DNA from: DATLGB01 sp963724135
GTDB lineage: Bacteria > Actinomycetota > Thermoleophilia > Solirubrobacterales > Solirubrobacteraceae
Direction: 5' to 3'
NCBI GenBank assembly: GCA_963724135.1
Contig: CAVRTA010000004.1
Coordinates: forward strand, 682,001-746,000
DNA: 64,000 nt
Positions 1 through 7,691 of this stretch are shown here, piece by piece; positions within the stretch are counted from its first letter, which is position 1, and every line of letters begins with the position of its first letter. A model generated the notes under the pieces. That model made no database searches and had not been told where the DNA came from. It saw nothing but the letters and a program-made list of their open reading frames with translations. The position numbers and the translations under genes are program-made.

Positions 1-801
1 CCAGTGGGCGACGGGGTGCTCGGCCAGGCGGGCGAGCAGCTCGTCGTAGCCGTCGCCATGGGCCCGGCACCACTGCTCGTCAGCGAGGCCCGCGTCGACG
101 ATCGCGCGCATCATCGCGAGCGCCAGCGCGCCGTCCGAGCCCGGCAGCGGCTGCAGGTGCTCGTCGGCGACGCGGGCGGTGCGGCTGCGGAACGGGTCGA
201 CGACCACGAGGCGAGCGCCGGCCTTGCGCGCCTCGAGCAGCTTCTTCCACAGGTGCGGCGCCGTAGACATCGGGTTCCAGCCCCACACGAGCAGGTAGCG
301 GGCGTGCGGCCACTCCTCGGGGTCGACCTCGGGCGAGATCCCGTGTGCCGACACCGTGCCGGCGATGCCGGCGGTCGCGCAGATCGTGCGCACGAGCTCG
401 GACGCGCCCAGCGCGTTCATGACCCGGTCCGCCATCGAGCCGCCCTGGAGCGCGCCCTGGGTGCCCATGTAGGAGTAGGGGAGGACGGCCTCGCCGCCAT
501 GAGCGGCGATCGCGCGCTCGATGCCCGCCGCGGCGACGTCGACCGCCTCCTCCCATGACGCCTCGCGGAACTCCCCGGCGCCCTTCGGGCCGGTGCGGAT
601 CAGCGGCCGCAGCAGCCGGTCGCCGGCGTAGACCCGTTCGAGGTAGTTGGACACCTTGCCGCACAAAAAGCCGTCGGTGATGGGGTGGTCGGGGTCGCCG
701 GCGATCGCGACCGCGCGGCCGTCCTCGACGGTCGTGATGAGCGCGCAGGTGTCGGGGCAGTCGTGCGGGCACGCACCACGGATCTGAGCCACACCGCGCA
801 T
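1..801 (-). CDS. Molybdopterin-dependent oxidoreductase, N-terminal part (runs off the left edge)
   Basis: The minus-strand frame stays open from an ATG at 801 to the window edge, giving 267 codons of a larger protein. The N-terminus has Cys11, Cys15, Cys19 and Cys47 in a CX3CX3CX27C arrangement (ACPHDCPDTC, then FLCGK). This is the [4Fe-4S]-binding signature of the formate dehydrogenase/DMSO reductase superfamily. The following residues (WEEAVDVAA, SYMGTQGALQGGS, LVWGWNP, VVDPFRSRTA) match the molybdopterin-binding fold of the branch related to PHLH-type oxidoreductases. The protein would carry bis-MGD molybdenum and one iron-sulfur cluster. No Tat signal is visible, so it is probably cytoplasmic. 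Substrate cannot be told from this part. Confidence 0.85.
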   Translation of the reverse strand, partial: MRGVAQIRGACPHDCPDTCALITTVEDGRAVAIAGDPDHPITDGFLCGKVSNYLERVYAGDRLLRPLIRTGPKGAGEFREASWEEAVDVAAAGIERAIAAHGGEAVLPYSYMGTQGALQGGSMADRVMNALGASELVRTICATAGIAGTVSAHGISPEVDPEEWPHARYLLVWGWNPMSTAPHLWKKLLEARKAGARLVVVDPFRSRTARVADEHLQPLPGSDGALALAMMRAIVDAGLADEQWCRAHGDGYDELLARLAEHPVAHW

Positions 802-831
802 GATCTCACCGTCGGTAACGTTTTCAAGGAC

Positions 832-3063
832 ATGCGCCGCCTCGCCTCCGCAGTCCTGCTCACGCTCGCCCTGGCCGGACCGGCCCAGGCCGCGGAGATC
901 AACGCCCATGGCAGCGTGGAGCAGGTCTACGCGACCGGTCTCGCCGTCGGGACGAAGTACACGCTCGTCAACTCCGCCGGCAAGGTCGTCAAGCGCAAGC
1001 GCGCCGACGCTCAGGGCGGGCTGCTGTTCCGCAGCGTCAAGCCCGGCGACGGCTACATGCTCACCGGGGGCGGCGACGAGTCCAAGCCGCTCGAGGTCAT
1101 GACGCGCAGCCCCGAGCCGGCGGACAAGAAGCACTTCGAGCAGGAGGTCCCGGCCAAGGGCTACGGGTACATGACGATGCGCGACGGCATCCAGCTCGCC
1201 TACTACGTGCACCCGCCGACCGACGTGGCCAAGGTGCTCGGGGTGGACACGAGCGGCTTGCCGACCACGGGCCCCTATCCGACGCTGATCGAGTACTCGG
1301 GCTACGGCTACGCCAACCCCGCCGGCCCCAACAGCGGCATCTCGGTGCTCGCCAACCTGATGGGCTTCGCCGTCGTCGACATCAACATGCGCGGGACCGG
1401 CTGCTCGGGCGGCGCGTTCGACTTCTTCGAGCCGCTGCAGTCGATCGATGGCTACGACATCGTGGAGACCGTCGCGCGCCAGCCGTGGGTGACGCACAAC
1501 AAGGTCGGGATGATGGGCATCTCCTACGGCGGCATCAGCCAGCTCTTCACGGCGCAGCTGCGGCCACCGAGCCTGGCCGCGATCTCGCCGCTGTCCGTCA
1601 TCGACCAGGTGCAGACGACGCTCTATCCAGGTGGGGTGCTGAACACCGGCTTCGCCGTCAACTGGGCCAAGGAGCGCGAGAAGGAGGCGATGCCGGCCGG
1701 TCCCAAGGCGGGGCAGGAGTGGGCGTGGAAGCGCATCCAGGAGGGCGACCAGACGTGCAAGGCCAACCAGGCGCTGCACGGCCAGGCCGCGAACCTGCAG
1801 GCGAAGATCCGCCGCAACAACACCTATCGCCCGAAGGTCGCCGACCCGCTGTCGCCGCTGAGCTTCGTGGACAAGATCAAGGTGCCGACGTTCATGGCCT
1901 GTCAGTGGACGGACGAGCAGACGGGCGGCAGCTGCCCGACGCTCGCCGCGCGCATGACCGGCACGCCGAAGAAGTGGTTCACGTTCACCAACGGCACGCA
2001 CGTCGACTCGCTCGCCCCGGAGACCTTCAACCGCTGGTTCGACTTCCTGTCGATCTACGTGGCCCAGCAGGCACCGGCGGTGCAGAACCCGGCTCCCTAT
2101 CGGGCGGGGGGACCGCTCATCTACGAGGCCGCGATGGGCATCCAGAACGTCCAGTTCCCGCCCGACCCGATCCAGAACGAGCCGACCTACGACGGCGCGA
2201 AGGCGGCGTTCGAGGCGCAGCCCCCGATCCGGATCCTGTTCGACAACGGGGCGGGTGGCGAGTCGCCAGGCATGCCGGTGCCGGGCTACGAGCGCTCGTT
2301 CGCCGACTGGCCGGTTCCGGGCCGCACCGCGCGTACCTGGTACTTCGGCGCCGGTAAGAAGCTGCTCGACGCGCCCGCCGCCGCGGCCGGCGCGGACGGC
2401 TTCACCTGGGACGCGAAGGCCCGCACCCTGACGAACTTCACCGGCAACACGGGAGCCGGCGCCAACGGCCTGTGGACCGCGACGCCACCCTACAAATGGC
2501 TCGAGCCGCCGCCGGGCAGCGGCGTCTCGTACACGACCGAGCCGCTGAGCGAGAACGTGACCGTGGTCGGCGGCGGCTCCGTGGACGTGTGGGTGCGCTC
2601 CTCGCAGCCCAACCTCGACCTGCAGGCGACGATCACCGAGGTGCGTCCGGACGGCAAGGAGGTCTTCGTCCAGGGCGGGTGGCTGCGCGGCGCGATGCGC
2701 AAGCTCGACGCCGCCAAGAGCACCGCGCTCGAGCCGGTCCTGAGCCTGCGTAAGCGCCACATCCGACCGCTGCCGCGCAAGCGCCACGTCAAGGCGACGA
2801 TCCCGCTCTACTACCAGGGCCACGCCTACCGGGCGGGCTCGCGCGTCCGCGTGATCATCACCGCCCCGAACGGCGATCAGCCGATCTGGTCGTTCACCAC
2901 CAAGCCGCGGGTCGGTAGGACCGCCAAGGTCTCGATCGCGCACGGCAAGAAGCGCCCGTCCGACCTCACGCTCCCGGTGGTGCCGGGCGCGGAGATCCCG
3001 ACCGGGCTGCCGCCCTGTCCCGGGCTGCGCGGCGAGCCCTGCCGCATCTTCACGGGGAGCTGA
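832..3063 (+). CDS. Secreted CocE/NonD family alpha/beta hydrolase (X-Pro dipeptidyl-peptidase S15-like)
   Basis: 743 residues. The ATG at 832 is preferred to longer upstream starts because it begins a clean signal peptide (MRRLASAVLLTLALAGPAQA, cleavage after about residue 20). The catalytic triad of the CocE/PepX family is visible: nucleophile Ser231 in GISYGG, Asp361 in QWTDEQ and His390 in NGTHVD. The S-D and D-H spacings (130 and 29 residues) are close to those of cocaine esterase. The alpha/beta-hydrolase domain spans roughly residues 100-410 and is followed by the C-terminal beta-rich X-Pro dipeptidyl-peptidase domain (about 480-700). It is probably an exported esterase, amidase or acyl-peptidase. 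The true substrate is unknown. Its end nearly touches the convergent gene at 3070. Confidence 0.88.
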   Translation: MRRLASAVLLTLALAGPAQAAEINAHGSVEQVYATGLAVGTKYTLVNSAGKVVKRKRADAQGGLLFRSVKPGDGYMLTGGGDESKPLEVMTRSPEPADKKHFEQEVPAKGYGYMTMRDGIQLAYYVHPPTDVAKVLGVDTSGLPTTGPYPTLIEYSGYGYANPAGPNSGISVLANLMGFAVVDINMRGTGCSGGAFDFFEPLQSIDGYDIVETVARQPWVTHNKVGMMGISYGGISQLFTAQLRPPSLAAISPLSVIDQVQTTLYPGGVLNTGFAVNWAKEREKEAMPAGPKAGQEWAWKRIQEGDQTCKANQALHGQAANLQAKIRRNNTYRPKVADPLSPLSFVDKIKVPTFMACQWTDEQTGGSCPTLAARMTGTPKKWFTFTNGTHVDSLAPETFNRWFDFLSIYVAQQAPAVQNPAPYRAGGPLIYEAAMGIQNVQFPPDPIQNEPTYDGAKAAFEAQPPIRILFDNGAGGESPGMPVPGYERSFADWPVPGRTARTWYFGAGKKLLDAPAAAAGADGFTWDAKARTLTNFTGNTGAGANGLWTATPPYKWLEPPPGSGVSYTTEPLSENVTVVGGGSVDVWVRSSQPNLDLQATITEVRPDGKEVFVQGGWLRGAMRKLDAAKSTALEPVLSLRKRHIRPLPRKRHVKATIPLYYQGHAYRAGSRVRVIITAPNGDQPIWSFTTKPRVGRTAKVSIAHGKKRPSDLTLPVVPGAEIPTGLPPCPGLRGEPCRIFTGS

Positions 3064-3069
3064 CCGCCC

Positions 3070-3336
3070 TCAGCTCGCGCGCTGCTGCCTGGCCCAGGCC
3101 AGGATCTCCTTCGACGGCGCGATCACCGTGCCGTCGGCGAGCTTGAGCGCCGGCAGGCTGTCCTGGCCGGTGTCGGCGATCACGCGCTCCCGCGGGGGCT
3201 TCTTCCATGGCAGCGGGCTGCCCTCGCCGCCGATCACCTTCTCGTACTCGATGCCTGCCTCCTTGAAGGTTGCCTGGACCTTCGCGCACGGATGAAAGCG
3301 CGGCCCCTTCTCGTCGCCGTGACAGACGTACAGCAT
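3070..3336 (-). CDS. Small glutaredoxin/GST N-terminal-like thioredoxin-fold protein
   Basis: 88 residues. The start at 3336 is chosen because GGAGGA sits six bases upstream; an ATG at 3351 would add five residues but has no ribosome-binding site. The protein opens with a beta-strand (MLYVCHGDE) and contains DSLPALKLADG, the cis-proline substrate-binding loop of glutaredoxin and GST N-terminal domains. It then ends in a helix (SKEILAWARQQ). The classical CxxC active site is absent: Cys5 stands alone and a second cysteine lies in FHPCAKV. A redox or glutathione-like thiol role is possible, but the activity is unproven. Confidence 0.72.
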   Translation of the reverse strand: MLYVCHGDEKGPRFHPCAKVQATFKEAGIEYEKVIGGEGSPLPWKKPPRERVIADTGQDSLPALKLADGTVIAPSKEILAWARQQRAS

Positions 3337-3400
3337 CGGTTTCTCCTCCATGGGCCGCGACTCTACGCGAGTTTCGGAGGCCGGTGACGTTGGAGGAACC

Positions 3401-4513
3401 ATGCGCCGCCTCGGGCTCGCCGCTGTTGTGTTTCTGCTGGCCGCGGCGCCCGCGCGCGCCGAGTGGCTGGCCGGCGACCTCCACGTGCACACGTGCCACT
3501 CGCACGACGTCTACTGCGCGAGCGAGCCGAAGGAGCCATTCGAGATCTACACGTACGGCTTCAACGTCAGGCAGCGCTTCGCCGAGGCCGCGGCGCGCGG
3601 GCTCGACTACCTCGCCATCACCGATCATGCCGACGTGCGCTCGGCCACCGACCCGGGCTTCGGCGGCTTCGGCGTGATCGGCGTTCCCGGTTACGAGAAC
3701 TCCATCCGCGGCCACGCCCAGGTGCTGGGCGAGCGGCGGGTGCTCGACAACGGGGACGAGTCGGCCGCGGCGATCAACACGCTCATCGAGCAGATCCACG
3801 CGGACGGCGGCGTCTTCCAGATCAACCATCCCGCCGACGACCTGATCGCGCCGCTCACCGACTGCGACGACCTCGACGACATGCACTGGTCCTACGGCTA
3901 CGACGTCGAGCCCGACACGATCGAGGTCTGGAACCTCCCCTCCTGGGTGGGCGAGGCCGAGTTCTACTTCGAGTGCTGGCTCGAGCGGGGCGCCCGCATC
4001 GGGCTGACCGGAGGCAGCGACTCGCACTGGGTCAGCACGGCCGCGGTTCAGGGCGTCGGCAACCCGACGACCTGGGTGGAGGCGCGCCGCCGCTCGACCA
4101 GCGGCGTACTCGACGCGCTCCGCGCCGGGCGCACGAGCGTCACCCGCGTGCCGCCCCACGAGGGCGGGCGGCCGCTGCGCCTGCAGGCCCGCCGGGGCGG
4201 CGTGTGGCGGCAGGCGATCGGCACGACGGTGGCGCCCGGGACGCTGCTGCGGGTCGTGTCCCCGCTCCCCGGCTTCCTCACCGTCCGCGCGAACGGCCGT
4301 GACCTCGTCGGGGACAGGCCCGTCGCGCCGGGCAGCAGGATCCGCTTCCGCGCACCCGGCCCCGGCTGGGCGCGCGCGACGCTGCACAGCGCCGGCAGCA
4401 CCTCCCGGCAGGTCCCGAACTGCGGCCACGAGATCGAGATGCCGTTCCCGATCAGCGGCTGCCCGTACGACCTGAGCATGCTGGCGATGACGTCGCCCGT
4501 CTACGTGGGCTGA
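3401..4513 (+). CDS. Secreted PHP-domain metal-dependent phosphoesterase
   Basis: 370 residues from an ATG preceded by GGAGG at 3392-3396. A signal peptide (MRRLGLAAVVFLLAAAPARA) is followed at once by the PHP metal motif DLHVHTCHSHD. Further metal-ligand motifs are ITDHAD, INHPAD and SDSHW in the expected order, so the trinuclear metal site of the polymerase-and-histidinol-phosphatase family appears intact. The last ~110 residues form a beta-rich extension. It probably acts outside the cytoplasm on a phosphoester or other hydrolysable bond; the substrate is unknown. It lies 14 bases upstream of the LigD-type polymerase. Confidence 0.85.
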   Translation: MRRLGLAAVVFLLAAAPARAEWLAGDLHVHTCHSHDVYCASEPKEPFEIYTYGFNVRQRFAEAAARGLDYLAITDHADVRSATDPGFGGFGVIGVPGYENSIRGHAQVLGERRVLDNGDESAAAINTLIEQIHADGGVFQINHPADDLIAPLTDCDDLDDMHWSYGYDVEPDTIEVWNLPSWVGEAEFYFECWLERGARIGLTGGSDSHWVSTAAVQGVGNPTTWVEARRRSTSGVLDALRAGRTSVTRVPPHEGGRPLRLQARRGGVWRQAIGTTVAPGTLLRVVSPLPGFLTVRANGRDLVGDRPVAPGSRIRFRAPGPGWARATLHSAGSTSRQVPNCGHEIEMPFPISGCPYDLSMLAMTSPVYVG

Positions 4514-4527
4514 GTACCGTTCGGCCC

Positions 4528-5532
4528 ATGGCCGAGCCGGAGGTGATGGAGCTCGACGGGCGCGAGGTGCGCATCACCAGCCCCGACAAGCTGCTGTTCG
4601 CCGACGCCGGTGTCACCAAGCGCGACCTCGTCCTCTACTACGCGCGCGTCGCGGTGCCGCTGCTGCGCACGATGGGCGGCCGGCCGGTGCTGCTGCAGCG
4701 CTTCCCGCAGGGCGCCGGCGGACCGAACTTCTTCCAGAAGCGCGTCGGCGACAACGTGCCCGAGTGGCTGGAGACGACGACCGTGCAGACCGTCAACGGC
4801 ACGCCGTCGCGGGCCCTGGTCGTCGCCGACGTCGCGCACGTCGCGTGGGCGGTCAACCTCGCCTGCCTGGGCTTCCACGTGTGGCCGTACCTGGCCTCCG
4901 AGCCGGAGCACTGCGACGAGCTGCGGCTCGACCTCGACCCGCAGCCGGGCACTGACTACACGCACGCGTGCGCGGCCGCCCAGGAGCTCAAGACGCTGCT
5001 CGACGAGGTCGGCATCACCGGCTACCCGAAGACGACCGGCAGCCGCGGCCTCCACGTCTACGTGCGCCTCGAGCAGCGTTGGGACTCATATGAGGTGCGG
5101 TCGGCGGCGGTCGCGGTCGCGCGCGAGCTCGAGCGGCGCCGGCCCGACATCCTCACCGCGGCGTGGTGGAAGGAGGAGCGCGGCGAGCGCATCTTCGTCG
5201 ACTACAACCAGAACGCCCCGCACAAGACCGTGTTCGGCGCGTGGTCGGTGCGGGCCCGCGCAGGCGCGCAGGTCTCCACGCCGCTGCGCTGGGACGAGCT
5301 CGACGCCGTCGACCCGGACGAGCTCACGGTTCACACCGTCCCCGACCGCCTGGAGGACGACGGCGACCCGTGGGAGGCGATCAACGACGCCCCGCAGCCG
5401 CTCGAGCCCCTGCTGGAGATGCACGAGCGCGACCGTGCCAACGGCCTTCACGACGCCCCGTGGCCGCCCGTCTACCCGAAGATGCCCGACGAGCCGCCGC
5501 GGGTCGCGCCCAGCCGCGCACGCAAGCACTAA
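4528..5532 (+). CDS. LigD-type DNA polymerase/primase domain protein (stand-alone PolDom)
   Basis: 334 residues matching the archaeo-eukaryotic primase-like polymerase domain of bacterial NHEJ ligase LigD. The three catalytic motifs are present: Asp135-x-Asp137 in LRLDLDPQPG, His176 in GSRGLHVYV, and Asp225 in IFVDYNQN followed by KTVFGAWSVRA. No ligase or phosphoesterase domain is attached, so this is the free-standing polymerase form known from mycobacteria and other actinobacteria (PolD-type). It would extend DNA ends with ribo- or deoxyribonucleotides during end joining or gap repair. Ku and LigD are not in the window. Confidence 0.93.
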   Translation: MAEPEVMELDGREVRITSPDKLLFADAGVTKRDLVLYYARVAVPLLRTMGGRPVLLQRFPQGAGGPNFFQKRVGDNVPEWLETTTVQTVNGTPSRALVVADVAHVAWAVNLACLGFHVWPYLASEPEHCDELRLDLDPQPGTDYTHACAAAQELKTLLDEVGITGYPKTTGSRGLHVYVRLEQRWDSYEVRSAAVAVARELERRRPDILTAAWWKEERGERIFVDYNQNAPHKTVFGAWSVRARAGAQVSTPLRWDELDAVDPDELTVHTVPDRLEDDGDPWEAINDAPQPLEPLLEMHERDRANGLHDAPWPPVYPKMPDEPPRVAPSRARKH

Positions 5533-5862
5533 TCAGGGGACTGTCCCTTTTTTAGCGCGGGCCGGCATCGAGGAAGTCCGGCGGCGGCTCGTGACCGGCG
5601 AGGGCCCGATGCCCAGTCCGAGATCCGGCCGAGGAGTCACCACCAGCAGATGGACGTGGTTACCCATCAGACAGAAGGTCCGCAGCGACCAGTCGCGCTG
5701 GGCCACTTCTGACGCCAGCAGGTCGATGTACAGCGAGCGGTCTCTCACCTCGCGGAACAGCGCGAGGCCCTTTGGCGCCCGTGCGGTCACATGGTGCATC
5801 GCTCCGGCCATCTCCAACCGAGTTCCTCGCGGCATTACCAGTCCTAGGGCTGAGCGCAGCAA
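5533..5862 (-). pseudogene. Truncated REP-associated tyrosine transposase (RAYT, IS200-like TnpA_REP)
   Basis: An open frame of 109 codons reads like the first half of a RAYT protein. It has the N-terminal MPRGTRLEMAGAMHHVTARA block, the segment FREVRDRSLYIDLL, and the HUH metal motif in CLMGNHVHLLVVTP. After that homology stops: the C-terminal half with the catalytic tyrosine is missing, and the frame ends (KKGTVP) inside the flanking REP-like repeat. Full-length relatives are about 200 residues, so this is most likely a deletion derivative unable to act by itself. Confidence 0.75.
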
Positions 5863-5893
5863 ATCCGCCCCGTTGAAGAAGGGACAGTCCCCT
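5535..5893. mobile_element. REP-RAYT remnant bounded by inverted 17-bp REP-like ends
   Basis: The truncated RAYT lies between 5535-5551 and 5877-5893, which are inverted copies of AGGGGACTGTCCCTTYTT. Each copy contains the small palindrome GGGGACTGTCCC. Such transposase-plus-inverted-palindrome units are known as REPtrons or BIMEs. The unit sits between the LigD-type polymerase stop codon and the VOC gene and disrupts neither. Confidence 0.7.
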
Positions 5894-5938
5894 CAGTAGC
5901 GGCCGAAACAGGTGCGGCCGACGTGGCAGACTGAACCC

Positions 5939-6520
5939 GTGCGCAAGCTCCAGAGCCAGGGCGTCCACCACATCACGCTGACCGGAGCCGACCGGCAGAC
6001 GTCGATCGACTTCTGGGAGGGCGTGCTCGGGATGCCGTTCATCTTCGAGCAGCCCAACCTCGACAACGAGTCCGAGAGCCACCTGTACTTCGACCCGGGT
6101 GATGGGCGGCTGATCACGATCTTCACCAACGAGGAGCGCGCGGCGGTGCACGACCGCACGCCGATCGATCCCGGCTGCGTCCACCACATCGCCTTCGCGG
6201 TCTCGCAGGCGACGTTCGCGCAGGCGGTGGAGCGGCTCGACGAGCGCGGCATCCGCCACTCGGGCGTCAAGGACCGCGGTTTCATGGACTCGATCTACTT
6301 CACCGATCCGCTCGGACTGCTGATCGAGCTGGCGTCGTATCGCTTCGAGCCGCCGTTCGGACACAACCACGCCGACGTGCTGCTCGAGGCGCACCGGCTG
6401 CGCGTCGAGCGCGGCGACTACAACATCGACCGCATCCACTTGGCCGATGCGATCGAGCGGCTTATCCTGCGCTCGCGGGGTTCGCTCTCCGACGATCGCG
6501 AGCCCAAGGATCCGTACTGA
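5939..6520 (+). CDS. VOC (vicinal oxygen chelate) family dioxygenase/glyoxalase-like protein
   Basis: 193 residues from GTG 5939; a GTG at 5912 would add nine residues. Two babb-babb modules are recognisable. Likely metal ligands are His10 or His11 (VHHITL), His82 or His83 (VHHIAF) and Glu130 (LLIELAS). The length and the GRLITIFTNEE and DPLGLLIELAS patterns resemble ring-cleaving dioxygenase or glyoxalase-type VOC proteins. Fe(II)- or Zn-dependent cytoplasmic activity is likely; the substrate is unknown. Its TGA overlaps a possible ATG of the next gene. Confidence 0.82.
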   Translation: MRKLQSQGVHHITLTGADRQTSIDFWEGVLGMPFIFEQPNLDNESESHLYFDPGDGRLITIFTNEERAAVHDRTPIDPGCVHHIAFAVSQATFAQAVERLDERGIRHSGVKDRGFMDSIYFTDPLGLLIELASYRFEPPFGHNHADVLLEAHRLRVERGDYNIDRIHLADAIERLILRSRGSLSDDREPKDPY

Positions 6521-6552
6521 TGTCTGGCGTCAGGAAGAACAAGGATCGAGTC

Positions 6553-7047
6553 ATGAGGTCCCTCGCCACCTGTCTGACCGCCTTCGCGGTGCTCGCCTTC
6601 CCGGCGCTCGCCGCGGCGCCGAAGCCGAAGCGCATCACCCCGCGCGGCGTCGGCCAGGTCGAGCTCGGCGCCACGCACAAGTCGCTGCGTGCCAAGGGGC
6701 TCGTGGGTCCGAAGGTCCCGGGGTGCGAGCTCGCCGGCCCCGGGGCGAGGGCCGCCGTGCTGCGCGCGCCCCTGGAAGGCGCCGTCGAGTACCGGCGCAA
6801 GTCGCCGCGCCGCGTCCGCAGCATCATCGTCACCAAGGGCGCGACCGCCCGCGGCGTCGCGATCGGCGACCGCAAGCGGGACATCATCGACGCCTATCCG
6901 AAGGCCAAGTTCGACGAGTCCACCCAGGAGGTGTTCGGGATCACACTCGTCAAGATCCCCAAGGACGGCGGCGGGCGCCTGCAGATGGCGCTGCGCAACG
7001 GCAAGGTCGACCGCTTCGGCGTCCCCTACATCGCCTTCTGCGAGTAG
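6553..7047 (+). CDS. Secreted protein of unknown function
   Basis: 164 residues starting with a typical signal peptide (MRSLATCLTAFAVLAFPALA, then AAPKPKR). ATG 6553 has AAGGA at 6541-6545. An in-frame ATG at 6520, which overlaps the previous stop as ATGA, also has AAGGA upstream and would add 11 mostly charged residues. The mature part is basic and small (GVGQVELGATHKSLRAKGL, then ARGVAIGDRKRDIIDAYPKAKF), like the small secreted beta-sheet proteins common in Thermoleophilia. I recognise no catalytic motif. Its last 22 bases overlap the convergent phosphopantetheinyl transferase gene. Confidence 0.7.
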   Translation: MRSLATCLTAFAVLAFPALAAAPKPKRITPRGVGQVELGATHKSLRAKGLVGPKVPGCELAGPGARAAVLRAPLEGAVEYRRKSPRRVRSIIVTKGATARGVAIGDRKRDIIDAYPKAKFDESTQEVFGITLVKIPKDGGGRLQMALRNGKVDRFGVPYIAFCE

Positions 7048-7691
7048 ACGAGCCCGTTCCCCGTCGCGGCGACCGCGCCCACATATCCCGGTGCGAGGTC
7101 GAGCGAGGCGACGGTGAGAGGCGTCGGCTGACCGGGGACGGTGACGAGCCGCTCGGAGCGGGCGCCGGCGTCGATCGCCGCAAGGTCGGCGCCGAGCCCG
7201 ACGCCGCACGCTTTGACCAGCGCCTCCTTGCGCGTCCAGAAGCGCAGGAACAGCTCCTGGCGCGCGCTCGCGGGCGCCGCCTTCAGGTCCGTCAGCTCCT
7301 GTGGTCCGAGCACACGCGGGGCCACCACCTCGGGCTCGCCGTGCTGGCGTACGGGCTCCACGTCGACGCCGACCTGGCGCGCGGTGGCCACCGCCACGAG
7401 CGCCAGCTCGCCGCCGTGCGACAGGTTGAAGCAGAGGTTGTCGCGCGGCGGCTCGAGCCGGGGCTTGCCACCGGGCGAGCCGGCGAACGTGATCTCGGCC
7501 GGGGCACAGCCCAGGTAGCGCGAGAGGACCTCGCGCAGGAAGATGTGGGCGGCCGCGAACCGCCGGCGGTCGTCGGCGAAGGCCAGCGCTCGGCAGCCTT
7601 CCCGCTCCTCAGGGGACAACCAGCCCGCGCGGGGGCCGTCCAGGCGCGCCTGCCAGACGTCCACGCGCGCGCCGGTCGGCGCCGCGATCAC
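7026..7691 (-). CDS. 4'-phosphopantetheinyl transferase (Sfp type)
   Basis: 221 residues, starting at a GTG that overlaps the stop of the upstream amidohydrolase (GTGA), so the two are translationally coupled. The Sfp-family Mg2+/CoA motifs are present: GVDVEP with Asp110 and Glu112, then WTRKEALVKACG with Lys155, Glu156 and Lys160. It transfers the phosphopantetheine arm of CoA to a serine of carrier domains. The obvious partner is the T domain (Ser1085) of the NRPS encoded 3 kb away on the other strand, which makes it the activating enzyme of this cluster. Confidence 0.92.
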   Translation of the reverse strand: MIAAPTGARVDVWQARLDGPRAGWLSPEEREGCRALAFADDRRRFAAAHIFLREVLSRYLGCAPAEITFAGSPGGKPRLEPPRDNLCFNLSHGGELALVAVATARQVGVDVEPVRQHGEPEVVAPRVLGPQELTDLKAAPASARQELFLRFWTRKEALVKACGVGLGADLAAIDAGARSERLVTVPGQPTPLTVASLDLAPGYVGAVAATGNGLVYSQKAM

